From the NCBI GenBank assembly GCA_016806645.1, contig JACSYO010001682.1, forward strand, positions 850,001 through 914,000: DNA of 64,000 nt. The letters are read 5' to 3'. This document shows positions 1-11,862 of this stretch, one piece after another (the stretch's first letter is position 1; each line of letters begins with the position of its first letter). The DNA comes from Ophiodon elongatus. Its lineage: Eukaryota > Chordata > Actinopteri > Perciformes > Hexagrammidae. The notes beneath the pieces were generated by a model. That model was not told the DNA's origin, did no database searches, and saw nothing but the letters and a program-made list of their open reading frames with translations. Both the position numbers and the translations under genes were made by a program.

Positions 1-2073
1 AGTACTTTCTGACTGCTGGACCCTGTCCGTGGCTTTCAGGTCCAAACCCACTGGAGTAAATCTTCACGCTACAATATGTAGGACAAAGACCTACCTATTC
101 TTCATCATGTCCACAAATATATAACTGGTTTAGTCTATTACTTTCTCGTCTCTTGAAACTGTGATAATAACTATCAATGAGCACAGCATTGGGGTTCTGT
201 TCTTCATACATTCATCATTGAGTTATCCAAATTATCCCAAATTCAGACGATTTGACATGAGTCTGGATTTTTTTGTTCTTCGAAGCTGCTTGAAATTAAT
301 CTGGAACTGTTGTCAGAGCAACAAGACCTTCAGCTCAAACCTGCAAAAGTGCATCTTATTGACAATTAGCTCAATCTTGACCAAGACATTCCAGGTGATC
401 TGTTGATGAGAATTATCCGTTGACTAAAATATTTTTATTCTGATCAATGAAGCCACCAACATCCATTGGAGTACCTCACAAATAACGCACCAAAATTAGT
501 TGTAGTATGACCACATTCACTGGTAGCAGTGGAAACATTGTGGAGCCCAATGTAGAATAAATCAACAGCAGTAAGAATGCAGCAACACGCACAAAACTAG
601 ATTTATGTCCATAAATCTATTGACCCAGTGCATGCTGGGAGGGTTTCCAACCCTTCTACTACAGAAATAGCATGATCACTACTCCTCATGTCATAGTTTC
701 AAGTATCCACTCATTTTCCTTTCATCTATGTGGATTAGCCTGATGCAAGGCTTTGTTTGACAAAAAAGGCACAGACAAATGAGAAATATCTGGTTTTGTA
801 TACACATGTTGGTTTGGATTTTTTCTTGGGATTTATTGATACGAAGAAAAAGAAAATCCTTGAAGTATATTGTCTTTAAACACATCACAGATGGTTCAGG
901 CATCCTAACACAAACAAGTAAGACTGGGCCTATTCTATTTGAAAAAAGTGGACTCTAGCTTTACAGTATATAATAATGTGCAGCTATCCGTTGTCCTCAC
1001 CATGACATATCCGATCAATCACAGGCGGCAAAGTATGAAATTTACCAGACTGCCTTGTGTCTACTGACTGGCTAAGGTCAGCAATATGCCATGTGAAGCA
1101 GTGAATACAGAGGAAATGGAAAAAAGCCCTGGTGGGGTTGTGTTTGTAGGTCCGGTTTGAACAGCCACCACAGACTCAGGCGGGGCATCACACTCTCCCG
1201 CTGTGGGATGATGGGAAACACTTTAATTTGTTCTCATTGTGCAGATAAGACCTCTCCCTGTGGATATAAGTGGATTAAGGCAGTGGTATTGCTCAGTGTG
1301 AATTAGCAGCAGGTAGATAATCAGATACTGTACTACTTAGCGTTTTCTTCACTAGTCGAATGTTACGAGCCTCGTCCCTGTATCGTATTGTTTGGACTCA
1401 CTCTGTGGAGGCATCCACTCAATGGTAGCTTGGCTTTTGAACGGCCCTCCAATGTTGCCATGGGGGAGGGGGGTTAACAATGGCTAGCAGGTGGCGGCCT
1501 CTTTCAAGGGTTTAAGGCTTACCTCCAGCCAAATCAGCTACTTAACCTAAGTGTCTCCGGATGAGAGGAATTGTAAGCAGCTTGCTCTATTTGATGAAGT
1601 GATGGGTGAGAGGAACTGTGGTGCCAGGGTAAGCAATTGGCCAAGACGATTTTGGCTGGCTCAAGAATATATATATATTTTTTAGAATGCAGTATTCCAT
1701 TTGTTCGAGTAGGTTGTGACTGATGCTTGTGAATAGAATTACATTGAACGGCTATCGGTTTTTCAGTGTTTTGTTGTGGTGGTTAGCTTTCTTCATTCTA
1801 CCTGGGAATTAAGCGCTTCTTCAATTCACTTTCGTTCAAGACTAAAGAGGGCAGTAGTGGCCCAGAGACAGAACCAACCTGTTCTCACAAAAAAACGGCG
1901 CTTGGTCAGAAGCCCTTGGCATGATACCGACGCACGAGAAGAACCCTTTAGCATCTTTATGGGATGCACCGGGGTTTCAACTTACTCCAATGCAAACCCG
2001 TTTGCATTATTATTTAATGGTCAGAGCAACTTTTTGTTGTATGAAGTGTGAAAAAGCCAATTTGTTTTGTGGT
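1..2073. other. Unannotated AT-rich sequence, no gene seen
   Basis: Open frames here are under 100 codons, overlap on both strands and resemble no protein I know. A short (AT)n run lies near 1668-1680. I recognise no repeat family in the rest. Confidence 0.5.
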
Positions 2074-2115
2074 GGATGGAGTGAACAAACACAGGACTTT
2101 CATGCAAACGACCAT
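2074..2115 (+). repeat. Short relic of dispersed repeat R1
   Basis: A short stretch with the R1 signature AACACAGGACTTTCATGC, also seen near 17.64 kb and, in diverged form, near 25.53 and 58.59 kb. Only this core is recognisable, so it may be a decayed copy or a chance match. Confidence 0.35.
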
Positions 2116-2127
2116 TGTCCGAGTTAT

Positions 2128-2166
2128 GATATGGACATTAGTGGCAAGATATGGACATTAGTGGCA
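2128..2166 (+). repeat. 20-bp tandem duplication
   Basis: The unit GATATGGACATTAGTGGCA occurs twice back to back (2128-2147 and 2148-2166) and the copies are identical over 19 bases. This looks like a recent slippage or microhomology duplication. Confidence 0.85.
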
Positions 2167-3111
2167 TTTCCATTCAATTGTCAAGCAAATTTAAAGCAAA
2201 GTTTTGGAATGTAGCAAAAAAAAGAAACCCGAATTAGGTGCGTTTCTATCAACTGGTTTGGAGCGAATAAACTCAGCTCCAGTGTAGTTTGGTCAGAAGT
2301 TGGTCCTACACATGCTTGTAATCCATCAATAAATAGAACAGAAGAAGAAGTAGAAGTTGCGAACTGTAAATTTGGGGCAGGTTTTAATTGTTTTTTCATG
2401 TAAGCTACTTTTGGCTATGTTTCATGTTTTCCGGAGACAAGGACAATATGAATATCTATTCGGGGAAAACACCGATGGCAGAAACAGCCGATCAGTCATG
2501 TGAGTTGAATGTTTGCTGTGTCATGATTTATTTTGCATAGCCATTTCCATGTCCCATTAAGTACATCAACTCTTCTTCCATAAAGGCAAAAAACACCTCA
2601 AGCAATAGCAGTGCCATTGATAATATAAGCTTTGCTTACGACTCTGATGCTGTCTGTGAAAAGGTCTTGCAGTGTTTGTTCTTTCTAAGGAAGATTCATT
2701 TATTTTAAGGTTTGCAATTTCTCTGACAAATTAATGTTTTATTGAATATCTGCTGTAGTTGCCTCAGTCTGTCAACTAAAATCAGTTTGTGGCCAGCAAG
2801 GTGATAGCAGTGCACTACTGTAATACCATCTTCAGGATATTCATTGTAAAAGGGTTATCAGCAAAGCACAAATGCTTCTTAACTGTCCTGTTCACCCACT
2901 ACATAAATAGTGTGTTTCCTTCAGGCTGCTGCCACTGCAAGCTCAAAACAAAGACTCAGCGCTTTACACTCTCTTTGATTGCTGTAGACTGAATCTCTAA
3001 AGAGACTTGCACTTATCTTAGCAGGAACTGCACTTTATTTAGCACCATCTATTACTATTATGACACTACAGGGTACAACAAAAATGTGTAGGCCACCAAA
3101 ATGTTACTAGT
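2167..3111. other. Unannotated sequence, no gene seen
   Basis: I see no coding signature, repeat family or strong secondary structure. The small open frames (67-72 codons) look like chance. Confidence 0.45.
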
Positions 3112-3312
3112 AACTTTCATGAACTGAAAACACACTGTGAAAGGGTCAAAGTTGAGAGACGAAAACATTTAAAGACCGGACAACGCTGTGGTAATGACCT
3201 GTCAATCATAAAGAAGCCCCGCCCTAAAGCATACCCTGCTTCATGGTCTATTTGACTATGATTCACTAAATGAACATCATGCTGTATTGAAGAAGACTTG
3301 AAACTATCTGTA
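3112..3312 (-). repeat. Dispersed repeat R2, inverted partial copy
   Basis: Read on the minus strand this matches the plus-strand sequence at about 27.05-27.29 kb and, more diverged, 53.85-53.98 plus 55.06 kb. Shared blocks include a 'tttagggcggggct' stretch followed by a 'tgacaggtca' motif, and the 'cagtgtgttttcagttca' end. The family is familiar from percomorph genomes but I do not know its formal class. It has no open frame of its own. Confidence 0.75.
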
Positions 3313-5142
3313 CTCGGAGACAAAAATCAATTGTGAGAGAAGACTCTCCACGCTTTAACTCCACTGTACAACTGTGAGTGGACGGAGTACTTTGAAGTTA
3401 GACTAACTCCAACAGAGTGAGATGTCTTCTCCCTAGCTGGTTGCGTTACTTGAGTTCCAGGAGTCGTTCTCCAAATTAAATTTTCATTCATATCAAATCA
3501 ATTGTTTAAGCTTTTACATGGTATAGTTTTGGACCAGAACCTTCAATATTTGGATCAAGTATCTCATATCTCTTCAAAGTGCCTGCTACATATTTAATCA
3601 ACGTTGCATAATTTCCAATTCTATAAATATCAGATGGGACTCGATATAGGAAGCTATCCAATATTAGAAGGACTTAGAGGAAGGCAAAAGAAAACTTTAT
3701 CGGCACATATACATTTAGGAAATATAATCTGTTAAAATATACAATACAACTTATATGTTCTGCGTATAAAATATGCCAAACAAATATTAAGGAAATTGTC
3801 AAACAAATAAAGTAGAGTAAAAAGTACAATATTTTCTCCTGAAATGTAGAAATGTGATGTATAAGCAGAGAGTAAAAAAAATAAATAAATGAAATACTAA
3901 AGCAAAGTACAAGTATACTTAGTGACTTTCCACTACATGCAACTCGTGTTGCAGGTCATACAGTAGGTATGTGTTTGTGTGTGTTTGTGTGTGTGACATT
4001 GATTCAGCTGGCTTTGGGCGTTTATATCGCCTCTCGGTCAAAGGGGTCCACGAATGACTCGTGGTTGCATGGATCACGTCCCCTCTGCAGCGGTGTCCCT
4101 GAGAGCTTTTAGAAATGGAAAACAGTCAATATTAGCTGAGATGGAAAAATCTATTAGTATCATGCTAATGGTGTCCGCAGCTCAAACGAACTCTGAGTGG
4201 GCAACGTTAAACTTGCTGAACAGTCCGAGCCTTTGAAAACCATCATTAGAATTCTATATATTGCCGAGCTAGAAATGCTGAGTTGTTACACCTCTCAGTC
4301 CTCCTCTGACTCATTGAAAAGCAATCATCCATTTTTTAGGTTGAAAATTAGGAAGATGATCTGTTTGGCACTCACTAAAAACATACTGTAAAAAGAGTGG
4401 GAGCTTCTCCCATCAGATTCACTTTTCCTTGGGGCACTCATCCAGGAGTAGATATAAAAAAAAAAAATGGTATGTTATTTTAATTTATTTTGGTAAGAAA
4501 GCTAATTAGTTACAAATTATTTAATTTGTGATTGTGCAATCAGAAGGGTAATTTGAGTAATGAATATCTGGAAATGTGGTCTCAGAAGCACTTTGGTAAT
4601 GAAAGCTTTCAGTTGGGATCAGTAAAACCAAAACACTCAAATTCAGTGTCAAAGTACACAAGAAAAAGGAGAATATATTGCACACGGACACGGTTTTGAA
4701 AACATATTTTTTGGTACCTCTATAAACTTATAGCTTCATGCCCGCCGGCGGAGCAATTTTCTTTAGCGGGAACAGCATCTCAGGGTGGAAGTGATTCAAA
4801 CTGTGAGCAGAGTGCAGCAGAGTCATCCGCTGCAGCGCTCACCCTCCACAGTACCTGCTGCTGCTGCTGCTATGTCACATTTCATAATCTCTCTATCAGC
4901 TGCAGTAATGGCAGACAGCCTGAGGCACAAGTGAGCTGAACTGGCTGCTAAAGTCCCTATAGCTCCAGATTTGACTAATTGTAAGTGTTCACTTCTGTGT
5001 TACTAACTTAAATATTAAATCAAGTATTGTGTATTTTGCATACTCTAGTAACTGATGTTGTAGTTGATTGTTTAACTGCACATTTGGTTTGTGCAAAGTT
5101 ACTGTTGAAATTATTTTGGAAGGAATACACATAACCCCCTAT
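3313..5142. other. Unannotated stretch with small simple repeats
   Basis: This contains an imperfect (TG)n/TTTG tract at 3968-3996 and a (CTG)5 run at 4855-4869. Open frames of 60-64 codons near 4.05-4.39 kb show no recognisable domain. No gene or repeat family is evident otherwise. Confidence 0.45.
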
Positions 5143-5230
5143 AGCAGGGGTCTCAATACTTAAATTACGTGGGGGCTTGAACATTTGTTAGGGGATACTC
5201 ATTCCTGCACCACTCCATGGACTCAGGGAC
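5143..5230 (+). mobile_element. hAT-like DNA transposon terminus (relic)
   Basis: Starting at 5143 the sequence reads CAGGGGTCTCAATACTTAAA and continues with an ACGTGGGGGC block. This resembles the widespread CAGGGGTCTCAAACT-type hAT terminus. I do not find the matching inverted end within the next ~1 kb, so it is probably a truncated end. The right boundary is a guess. Confidence 0.5.
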
Positions 5231-5514
5231 GGTGTGTCAGGTTTCCACTCGTTATATAGTGTCTTTTAAAAATAAACTTATGTATGCGTGCAGAAACTGT
5301 ATGTTTCCTGTAAACACATGTTACATGCGTATACAGTCTCTTCCACCAATTCTTTATTTTTTTTTGGTTTATTTACACAACAAAACTACTTGGTAATGTT
5401 CATGAAAAGATTGAAGGTAAAACTGAGTATGTTTGTTATGTAAAATAGCTATGCTTTTTACGCAACTGGCGTCAGTAAAGTCCTGAAGTTACATAAATAA
5501 ACCACAGCAAAATA
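5231..5514. other. Unannotated stretch
   Basis: AT-rich sequence with no recognisable element. It may include the interior of the hAT-like relic to its left. Confidence 0.35.
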
Positions 5515-5605
5515 ACTCAACATTGACTTGGTTTGGAACATGAACTGTGGTCTCCTGGGTTAAAGTCCTGTATTTGTTTGACCTGTCCACGCTCCCACCT
5601 GCCCT
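5515..5605 (-). repeat. Dispersed repeat R1, inverted fragment
   Basis: On the minus strand this carries the R1 block: a bracketed 'CAAATACAGGACTTTAACCC' core, then 'AGGAGACCACAGTTCATG', with the preceding GTGGGAGC segment. It corresponds to about 17.60-17.67 kb and 58.56-58.62 kb. Only about 90 bases of the family are kept. Confidence 0.6.
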
Positions 5606-8600
5606 ACTTTCAAGCTATTTAAACTACGTCAGTTTGCTCTGACAAATAATGACAAGGATGGTTTTACATCGGAGTTAGTTAAATCGGGAGTGAGATCGGG
5701 TTGGCCAAGTGTAAAATCATTTGGCCAAACCGTTTTAAACCGTTTTTATTATTTTTTTAAAGAGGTGGCTGTAAACACACTTCATTTTTTTCTCAGTGAT
5801 ATGTCCTGGTAGTTACATGCAGGTTTGTCACCAGGTAGCTAGGACGAAGGGTGAATTGTTGGCTAACTCAGACTGCCGAAGCATCAATTTAGCTTATGCT
5901 AAACTTTCAAATGCATTTTTTTTTTTTTAACAGTGTCAGAAATACAGTGGAGTCATGCTATGAAGTTATCCATCCATGTTCAGTAGAACTGAACAAGAAC
6001 CCTTTCAACATATACCTATGGCATCTGATTTTAGCATTCAAACGAAAAGTATTTTTAAAATCATAAAGGCGGAGGCTCAGGAGACCAGACCTCAACCTGC
6101 CAAAGTTATCGACGTGTCTGGGTCCGACCCTGATAACACACACACAGGCTTTACACTGGAGAATCAAACAGACCGACGACTCTTTTGACCATGTGGACAG
6201 TGTGTGTTTTCACTTGACTGGTGCGTATGTATGTGTGGGGGGTCCGGACAGGCAGCTTGGTCCACAAACCTCTTCCTATTATCGACCGGCAGCAGGGTGT
6301 CTTTATCTCCTGCCATGCACCACGCTCTTCATTCTGGCAGGCCGTTTGGGCAACTCAGTTGCTCTGGCTCTGCATCACAGCCTCGCTTTTGGAAAGAGCT
6401 CCACCGCCCCGTCACTCCCGGGTAGCGCTGAACTTCTGACCCCCTTCTGTCTTGGAGACAAGTGTCACCGCTCTGTAATCCCCTAATCCTTTTTTCAACA
6501 CGGTGCATCTTTTTCTTTTATTACACTAAATTCTTGTTAAAAAAAAACAGGTTCAGCCTTGTCCCTGCTTCCGCTGCCAAGCTCATCTCCATTACAGAGA
6601 GACATAATTTTCTGTGAATTCCAGTTCATGGCAGAGAGAGAGGGGACGAGTGGGCTCGAATTTTAGCCATCTCTACTTCCCCATCTGTTGTATCTGTCTC
6701 ATATGTCCTATGTGTGTAAACTACACCTATTTTAGCACGTAAGGCTGCGAGAACGGGGCGGAGCAGAATGCAGCTGAACGAGTGACCGACTAATCCCCTT
6801 AACTCACGAGACGATGCCGGCACCAGCTCTAATTGAGTCCCAGAAAATGACTGGGACTGAACCTGCGAGGGGAATGAAAGGTTTGAGATTCCTGCGTGGG
6901 ATGAGGCTTCCAGCACCAGCAGCAGCAGCAGCAGCATCAGCCAGAATCTCCAGGTGATCCTCGTTCCAATTCATAATCAGAAGATAAAAAAAAATGCAGT
7001 TCGCTGCTATTGCAATGAGCATAAATTCACTTATGCGTTACACTCTCCTCTCTCTTTAAGGCGATAACATTTCTTTTTCAACTTCTGATTTTGCAAGTGA
7101 TTTTTTTTTTTTTTTGGCCTCCCTCTCGCTCCCATCGTATATTTATAGAATCTCTTTCAGAGGGTTTTGGGAAGGCAGAAAAAGAGATTATGATGGTTCC
7201 TCTGAGGACTGTCCTTCTTGCCAAACTTCTCTTATTTCCCCTCTCCCCTCCCCCCCTTCTCTTGCATCCAGACATCCCTCCTGATTGGGCTGTCAGACTT
7301 TCTCTCCCAGACATCTCAATTTGTAAACATCTGAAAACATTTCCATCTCACGCTGTGTCACTCTCGCAACGGATGCAAGCAGACACTGCGAATGAAAGAG
7401 CCACAACGTTATGCTATCAAGTGGGAACACCCGGCCTCGGATCTTCGACGCTCACAAGTGAAAATTCGCATTTCTTGTGTTGTATGCGTTTAGCAACAAA
7501 AAGGCCCGCTTGAAAATCCTCTTTCACTCCACAGCGTTAACGGGGTGGCTGATTGCAGTTGTTGAAAAGTCGTCAAATTATCCGTTCGTGACGCGTAGTG
7601 GAAATTGAGATTTAACTGCAAATGTTGCCTTTTTTTAGCGGTCAGTTGTGACATGCAGCCTCTGGCAGCGCTGCCCTAATTAGCAGCTGGTGCACATACA
7701 GTAGTCATGGATCCAATTGTGGATGTGCTGCTGCCCTACATTCTTGTCTTGTATACATCAATGCTTCCCTGGGAGTGAGAGAGTGAGAGTCAGAGAATGA
7801 TTGTGTATGTATTCTGTATCGGAGAGCCTGAGGAAAACACACCATCATCACCTCCTGTTCAAGATATATTTTTTCTCCTTTCTCCTTTCCTCCTTCTAGT
7901 CTCAAAAGTCATCCCACTGTGCTGTCAATAATCTTAATAACCTTTAAATATTGGATATTGGTATGTTACAGATTTTTTTGTCAGCGGTTCGGTGCGCTGA
8001 TGTCAGTTTCTTAAATGGATGTGATTCTTGTAAAATCATTCACATGTCTGTTTTCTAAAACACTGTTAAAAGGCCTCATTATATGTAAATGAGCCTCATT
8101 GCAAAAACATAACACATTTAATTCATATAAATTAATTATAAATGTCTTTGGTGAGAGTTGGTGTCAACTGAAGCGCATTTGTAAAAGAGGTGTCCACTCA
8201 AATTTATCTATTTATTTTGGGATGCAGCGACAGGATGCAATGACAGTTGCGTCTTGGAAAAATAAGTAACTTAAGCTCCAAATCATGTCATTTTTTCAAA
8301 TACATGAGAAAAAAAAGATTTAAATAATCAATGGCAATCAGTGGTCTTCCCTTTTTATATCACATGCTCTGTTGATACATCCATCCTGACCTCTACCTAC
8401 ATAGTTTACACTAATAACATCACCATACTACTACCGGCTTTGTGCCTGACAGACATGAGTCTTAATGCACCTGACGGTGAGTAGATATAGGTGTTAGTAG
8501 TTATTTGAACACACAATATATGCTGTCATTTGTCTAGTGAGGACAGTTCATTTGATCAGCAAGAAAGGGTACATGACAAGGCCTGTGTCCTTACTTGTAG

Positions 8601-9277
8601 ATAAGATGGATACATTAACTAGAAAGCTACGGTTGGTTGCAATAACTGCTTTGTGCAATTTTAAGGTCCAGAACAGCGACAAATTAACCTTGGGTTGAGA
8701 TTGTTTCACCAAATGTTGTTTCCGAGGTCAAGAAGGGGCTTTCAATTTCATCTTTGAAACCAACATTGATGGGAAGTCTTTAAAGTGCTCAGAGTAATGG
8801 ACAATTTGACAACAGCAGTTTATTGGGCTATATCTTCCAGTTATTCTTAAGTGCTACTTGAGATGTTTGGATCCTGAAGTTGAGATTTTGTGTTAGGGAG
8901 CAGAATTTCATCAAATGTTACCTTTGTATAAAGTGACTAATCTGTTTAATCCCTCCGTAAGAGCGGCCTTTATAACGGGTGACACACAGATAGGGTGGAT
9001 TAAGAGGGAGAAAGGGCAGCCTGCTCGCAGCAGAACAACTCTTTGGGAGAACTCTGAGCACTAACGTAAGAGTGCAGTGATAAAATAGGCTGTACTTGGC
9101 AAAAAACATACTTTCAATGAGATTTTTTTGAAGGGTTAACGTTTATGAAGAGTTTCAAATAGAGGTTAAAAATTGAGGTTGTACATGATTGTCATATTTC
9201 AGATACTGAGTAGTGAACATGAAGTGAATGTTGTTTCTTGAAAAGGACATAATATTACAGCAAATTCTCAAATACAT
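5606..9277. other. Unannotated stretch, no gene seen
   Basis: This holds several open frames of 60-140 codons, including 7091-7513 on the plus strand. They are low-complexity or overlap frames on the other strand, and none matches a family I know. It includes a (CAG)6 run at 6917-6934 and a pyrimidine-rich tract around 7225-7262. About 6.2-7.5 kb is somewhat more GC-rich and single-copy-looking, so an exon or regulatory element cannot be excluded. Confidence 0.4.
6917..6934 (+). repeat. (CAG)6 microsatellite
   Basis: Six perfect CAG units. On the minus strand they lie in a 72-codon open frame as a run of alanines, which I take as chance. Confidence 0.85.
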
Positions 9278-9332
9278 AGCTACTACTTAAGTGATGTCCC
9301 AAATAGTTTGCGATGTCACTTAAGTAGTAGCT
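9278..9332. repeat. Perfect 17-bp inverted repeat (hairpin)
   Basis: The arms AGCTACTACTTAAGTGA (9278-9294) and its exact reverse complement (9316-9332) are separated by 21 bases. The loop also contains partly complementary 'gatgtc' copies. It could be the remnant of a foldback MITE or a cruciform-forming site. I do not recognise it as a known microRNA precursor. Confidence 0.8.
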
Positions 9333-11138
9333 CATATATGATGTAAATTCCTCACAATGTACATTTCCTGAATTGTCATTACAATCAGTAATTAACTCCA
9401 ATTTGCATCTACTTTGCCCTTCTTTTGTTGATTGTTAAGCTATTGTCAATGAAACTCAACATTTCCTGGAGATGTCCCTCATTAAATGCTGACCAATAAA
9501 TGGTAGTATTACAGTATTTCCTTTTTTATTATTGGTAATGAATTTTAGAATTTTTTGTTAGATTTATTGAAATTCTCTTTACCTCATGACAGAAATTGAT
9601 AAATCAAAAGCTTTAACAAAAAAAGCCCTGCTTTTGGAGGGAGTTCTGAAGGTTGTTGCCGACTTGGCAACTTTTTCCTCAAGATTTAACGCCTTTTGGA
9701 GCAAGTGATGCTACCTTCTTCCATTAGAAGAGAGATTATCAATAAAAGAAAAAATTAGGATAACACCAGCATTTTCTGATAATGAGAAACCAATGTGTAG
9801 GAAATGTTAATTTTTCCTTTGTAGTTAACATGTAATTGGATTGGAATGATCTGAACTGAATAAAGTGTTTGAAAGAACCCACAGTACATGCCAAATAATT
9901 AATAATTTTCACTTCTGAATAATGGACAAGATCCAGTGTTACAAAACACTGCCTCATGATAAAACAGAGAACAGCTCTGATCTCATAACTGTTTCCTTGT
10001 GATCACAACTTGAATATCAGATTTTCTGTTGATATTCATTATAACACATTTGAACCTTTTTGCATTTTTTCTCCGTGCTCTTTTGAGATGCCTCTTTCTC
10101 TAAAAGATCAGATGCATAAGGACGTTCAAATATTGAAGCATGTTATTCTGAGATGTTAAATTCAAAATATTAGGTTAAAAAAAAGAAGAGTGAATCTCTA
10201 TAATAGTTGTGTCAACCACATTGATACACAACCGCAGATCTGACGCAAAATTGGGATGGAATTAAAAAAATAAATACATACGACTTGTGGACTGAAAAAA
10301 AAAACTGTTATGGAAAAAAATCAGTCAACACAAGGCAAGCTATGCCAGTGTTAGCAGCTAATGCTACTTCTTACTGGCCCTAGTTCCTTTTGGTTTTTGA
10401 ACTACATGTACTGTTTTATTCATAGGGACATGCGTCAACAACAAAGTGAGGTAAACAATTTTTTTGTTTGAGATAAATTCATCTTCCTCTTATTCAGTGT
10501 ATCCCTGCACATTTGCTGATGTGGCCGTATACATCATTTTCAGGGGTATTTCTGACTCATTTTAATTAAAATAATAATTATAATAATAATTGTATCAAAA
10601 GCTTTCAATGCCAGTGTATTGCATTGTTTAATATCTGTATTGTTTTTATATAGAAAAGGGATATAGAAATGTGTCTAGATCCAATTTGAATTGTCTGAGA
10701 GAGAAATATACAGGATGTTCACACACTTTGGAAATGATGCTTGCGGAGGAGTACATGATTGCATCGATACCACCCTCACATGTGTCTGTTTACTATAAGG
10801 CTACATCCAGCAGCAAGCTAGCTTACCTTAACAACAAGACTAATAACAGAGGTGAAAATCTAACCTATCTATAGTGCCTCCACCCCCATATAAAAAGGCA
10901 GATGAGGTGGCATTTATTAACAAAAGGTTTACTTAAACAAAGGACAAAATGACACTTGGGAATTTCGTGAAGCTACGTTCATATCGAAGCAAAAGGACAC
11001 CAAACAAAAGAAAACTACAGCCTCACAGCAAGTTGCCATCTCCTCCTCCCCACCCTACTCCAGTGAATGTAATGAAGCAGATTTCATACACACTGCAGTT
11101 GGTTTAGTTGCAGAAAATACTGTGGAGGATGAACGGCA
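9333..11138. other. Unannotated AT-rich stretch
   Basis: No gene or clear repeat boundary is visible. The open frames (67-72 codons) have no recognisable domain. The last ~250 bases may belong to the DNA-element fragment that follows. Confidence 0.4.
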
Positions 11139-11440
11139 ATGGCAGAAAGAGGGACCAGAGATTTTTTTGCTTGGACCAACGACGAGGTCAAACTGTTGCT
11201 CAGAGTCATGTGATTGGGGCGTGACGAATCAGGGAAGGACACGTCATGACTCCTAAGATCCAGTCAAGTGGCGAACGCGGGTGTCTACATCATCGTTTCC
11301 AAACTTCTCCGTTTACACCCGTTCACACTGGGACGCAACCCCGGAGTTTTCAAACGTATGCGTTTTCGGTGCTCTAAAACTCCGGTGTAGTGTGGACGCT
11401 CAGTGTTTTAAAACGTAAATGTAGTAGTGTGGACATGGCC
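11139..11440 (+). mobile_element. DNA transposon fragment with SANT/Myb-like N-terminal peptide
   Basis: An ATG at 11139 opens a 24-codon frame containing AWTNDEVKLLLRV. This is the start of the SANT/Myb-like domain found in many transposon-linked fish proteins. The frame stops at a TGA just after that motif, so the protein is lost. Downstream, 11290-11440 carries terminal-type sequence: an inverted pair CCGGAGTTTT (11341-11350) and AAAACTCCGG (11376-11385), and an outer block ending GTGTGGACATGGCC. The family looks Harbinger-like, but I cannot assign it firmly and see no transposase. Confidence 0.55.
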
Positions 11441-11862
11441 TAATAATTAAACTTAATTACCATTAATGCAAGGTTTTCTAAGTTACTGACCTCTCAATCT
11501 ATTGATGGGCAATCATTACATGCTAAATGAGCACACCAAATAAAATCGGATGCAATTTACTGCAGAACGACTTTACCTATCTTCCTACATCTTATCAGAG
11601 CCCAGCGCCTTCCTGCTAAGAGGACTTAATGGGGCAAACCTGTCTACGCTCTCCTTGATTAACTACCACAACATCCTAGGCAGAACAACGACCCATAAAA
11701 CTCACTGAACAATTGTGTGTCATTTACACACCTTAAATGATAATGTATGAAATAAGCTGAAATATTGGACTGAAGTGAATACTTAAGCTGACTCTAAAAC
11801 ACAGTTGATATTTTGCGGAACAAGGCCTAGTGGAAAGGGAGAAATGCAACCTTTGCTCACTG

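Noticed and set aside
7091..7513. 140-codon plus-strand open frame
   Set aside because: It starts in a T-rich tract and its translation is phenylalanine/leucine/proline-rich low complexity. It is overlapped by a minus-strand frame and shows no recognisable domain.
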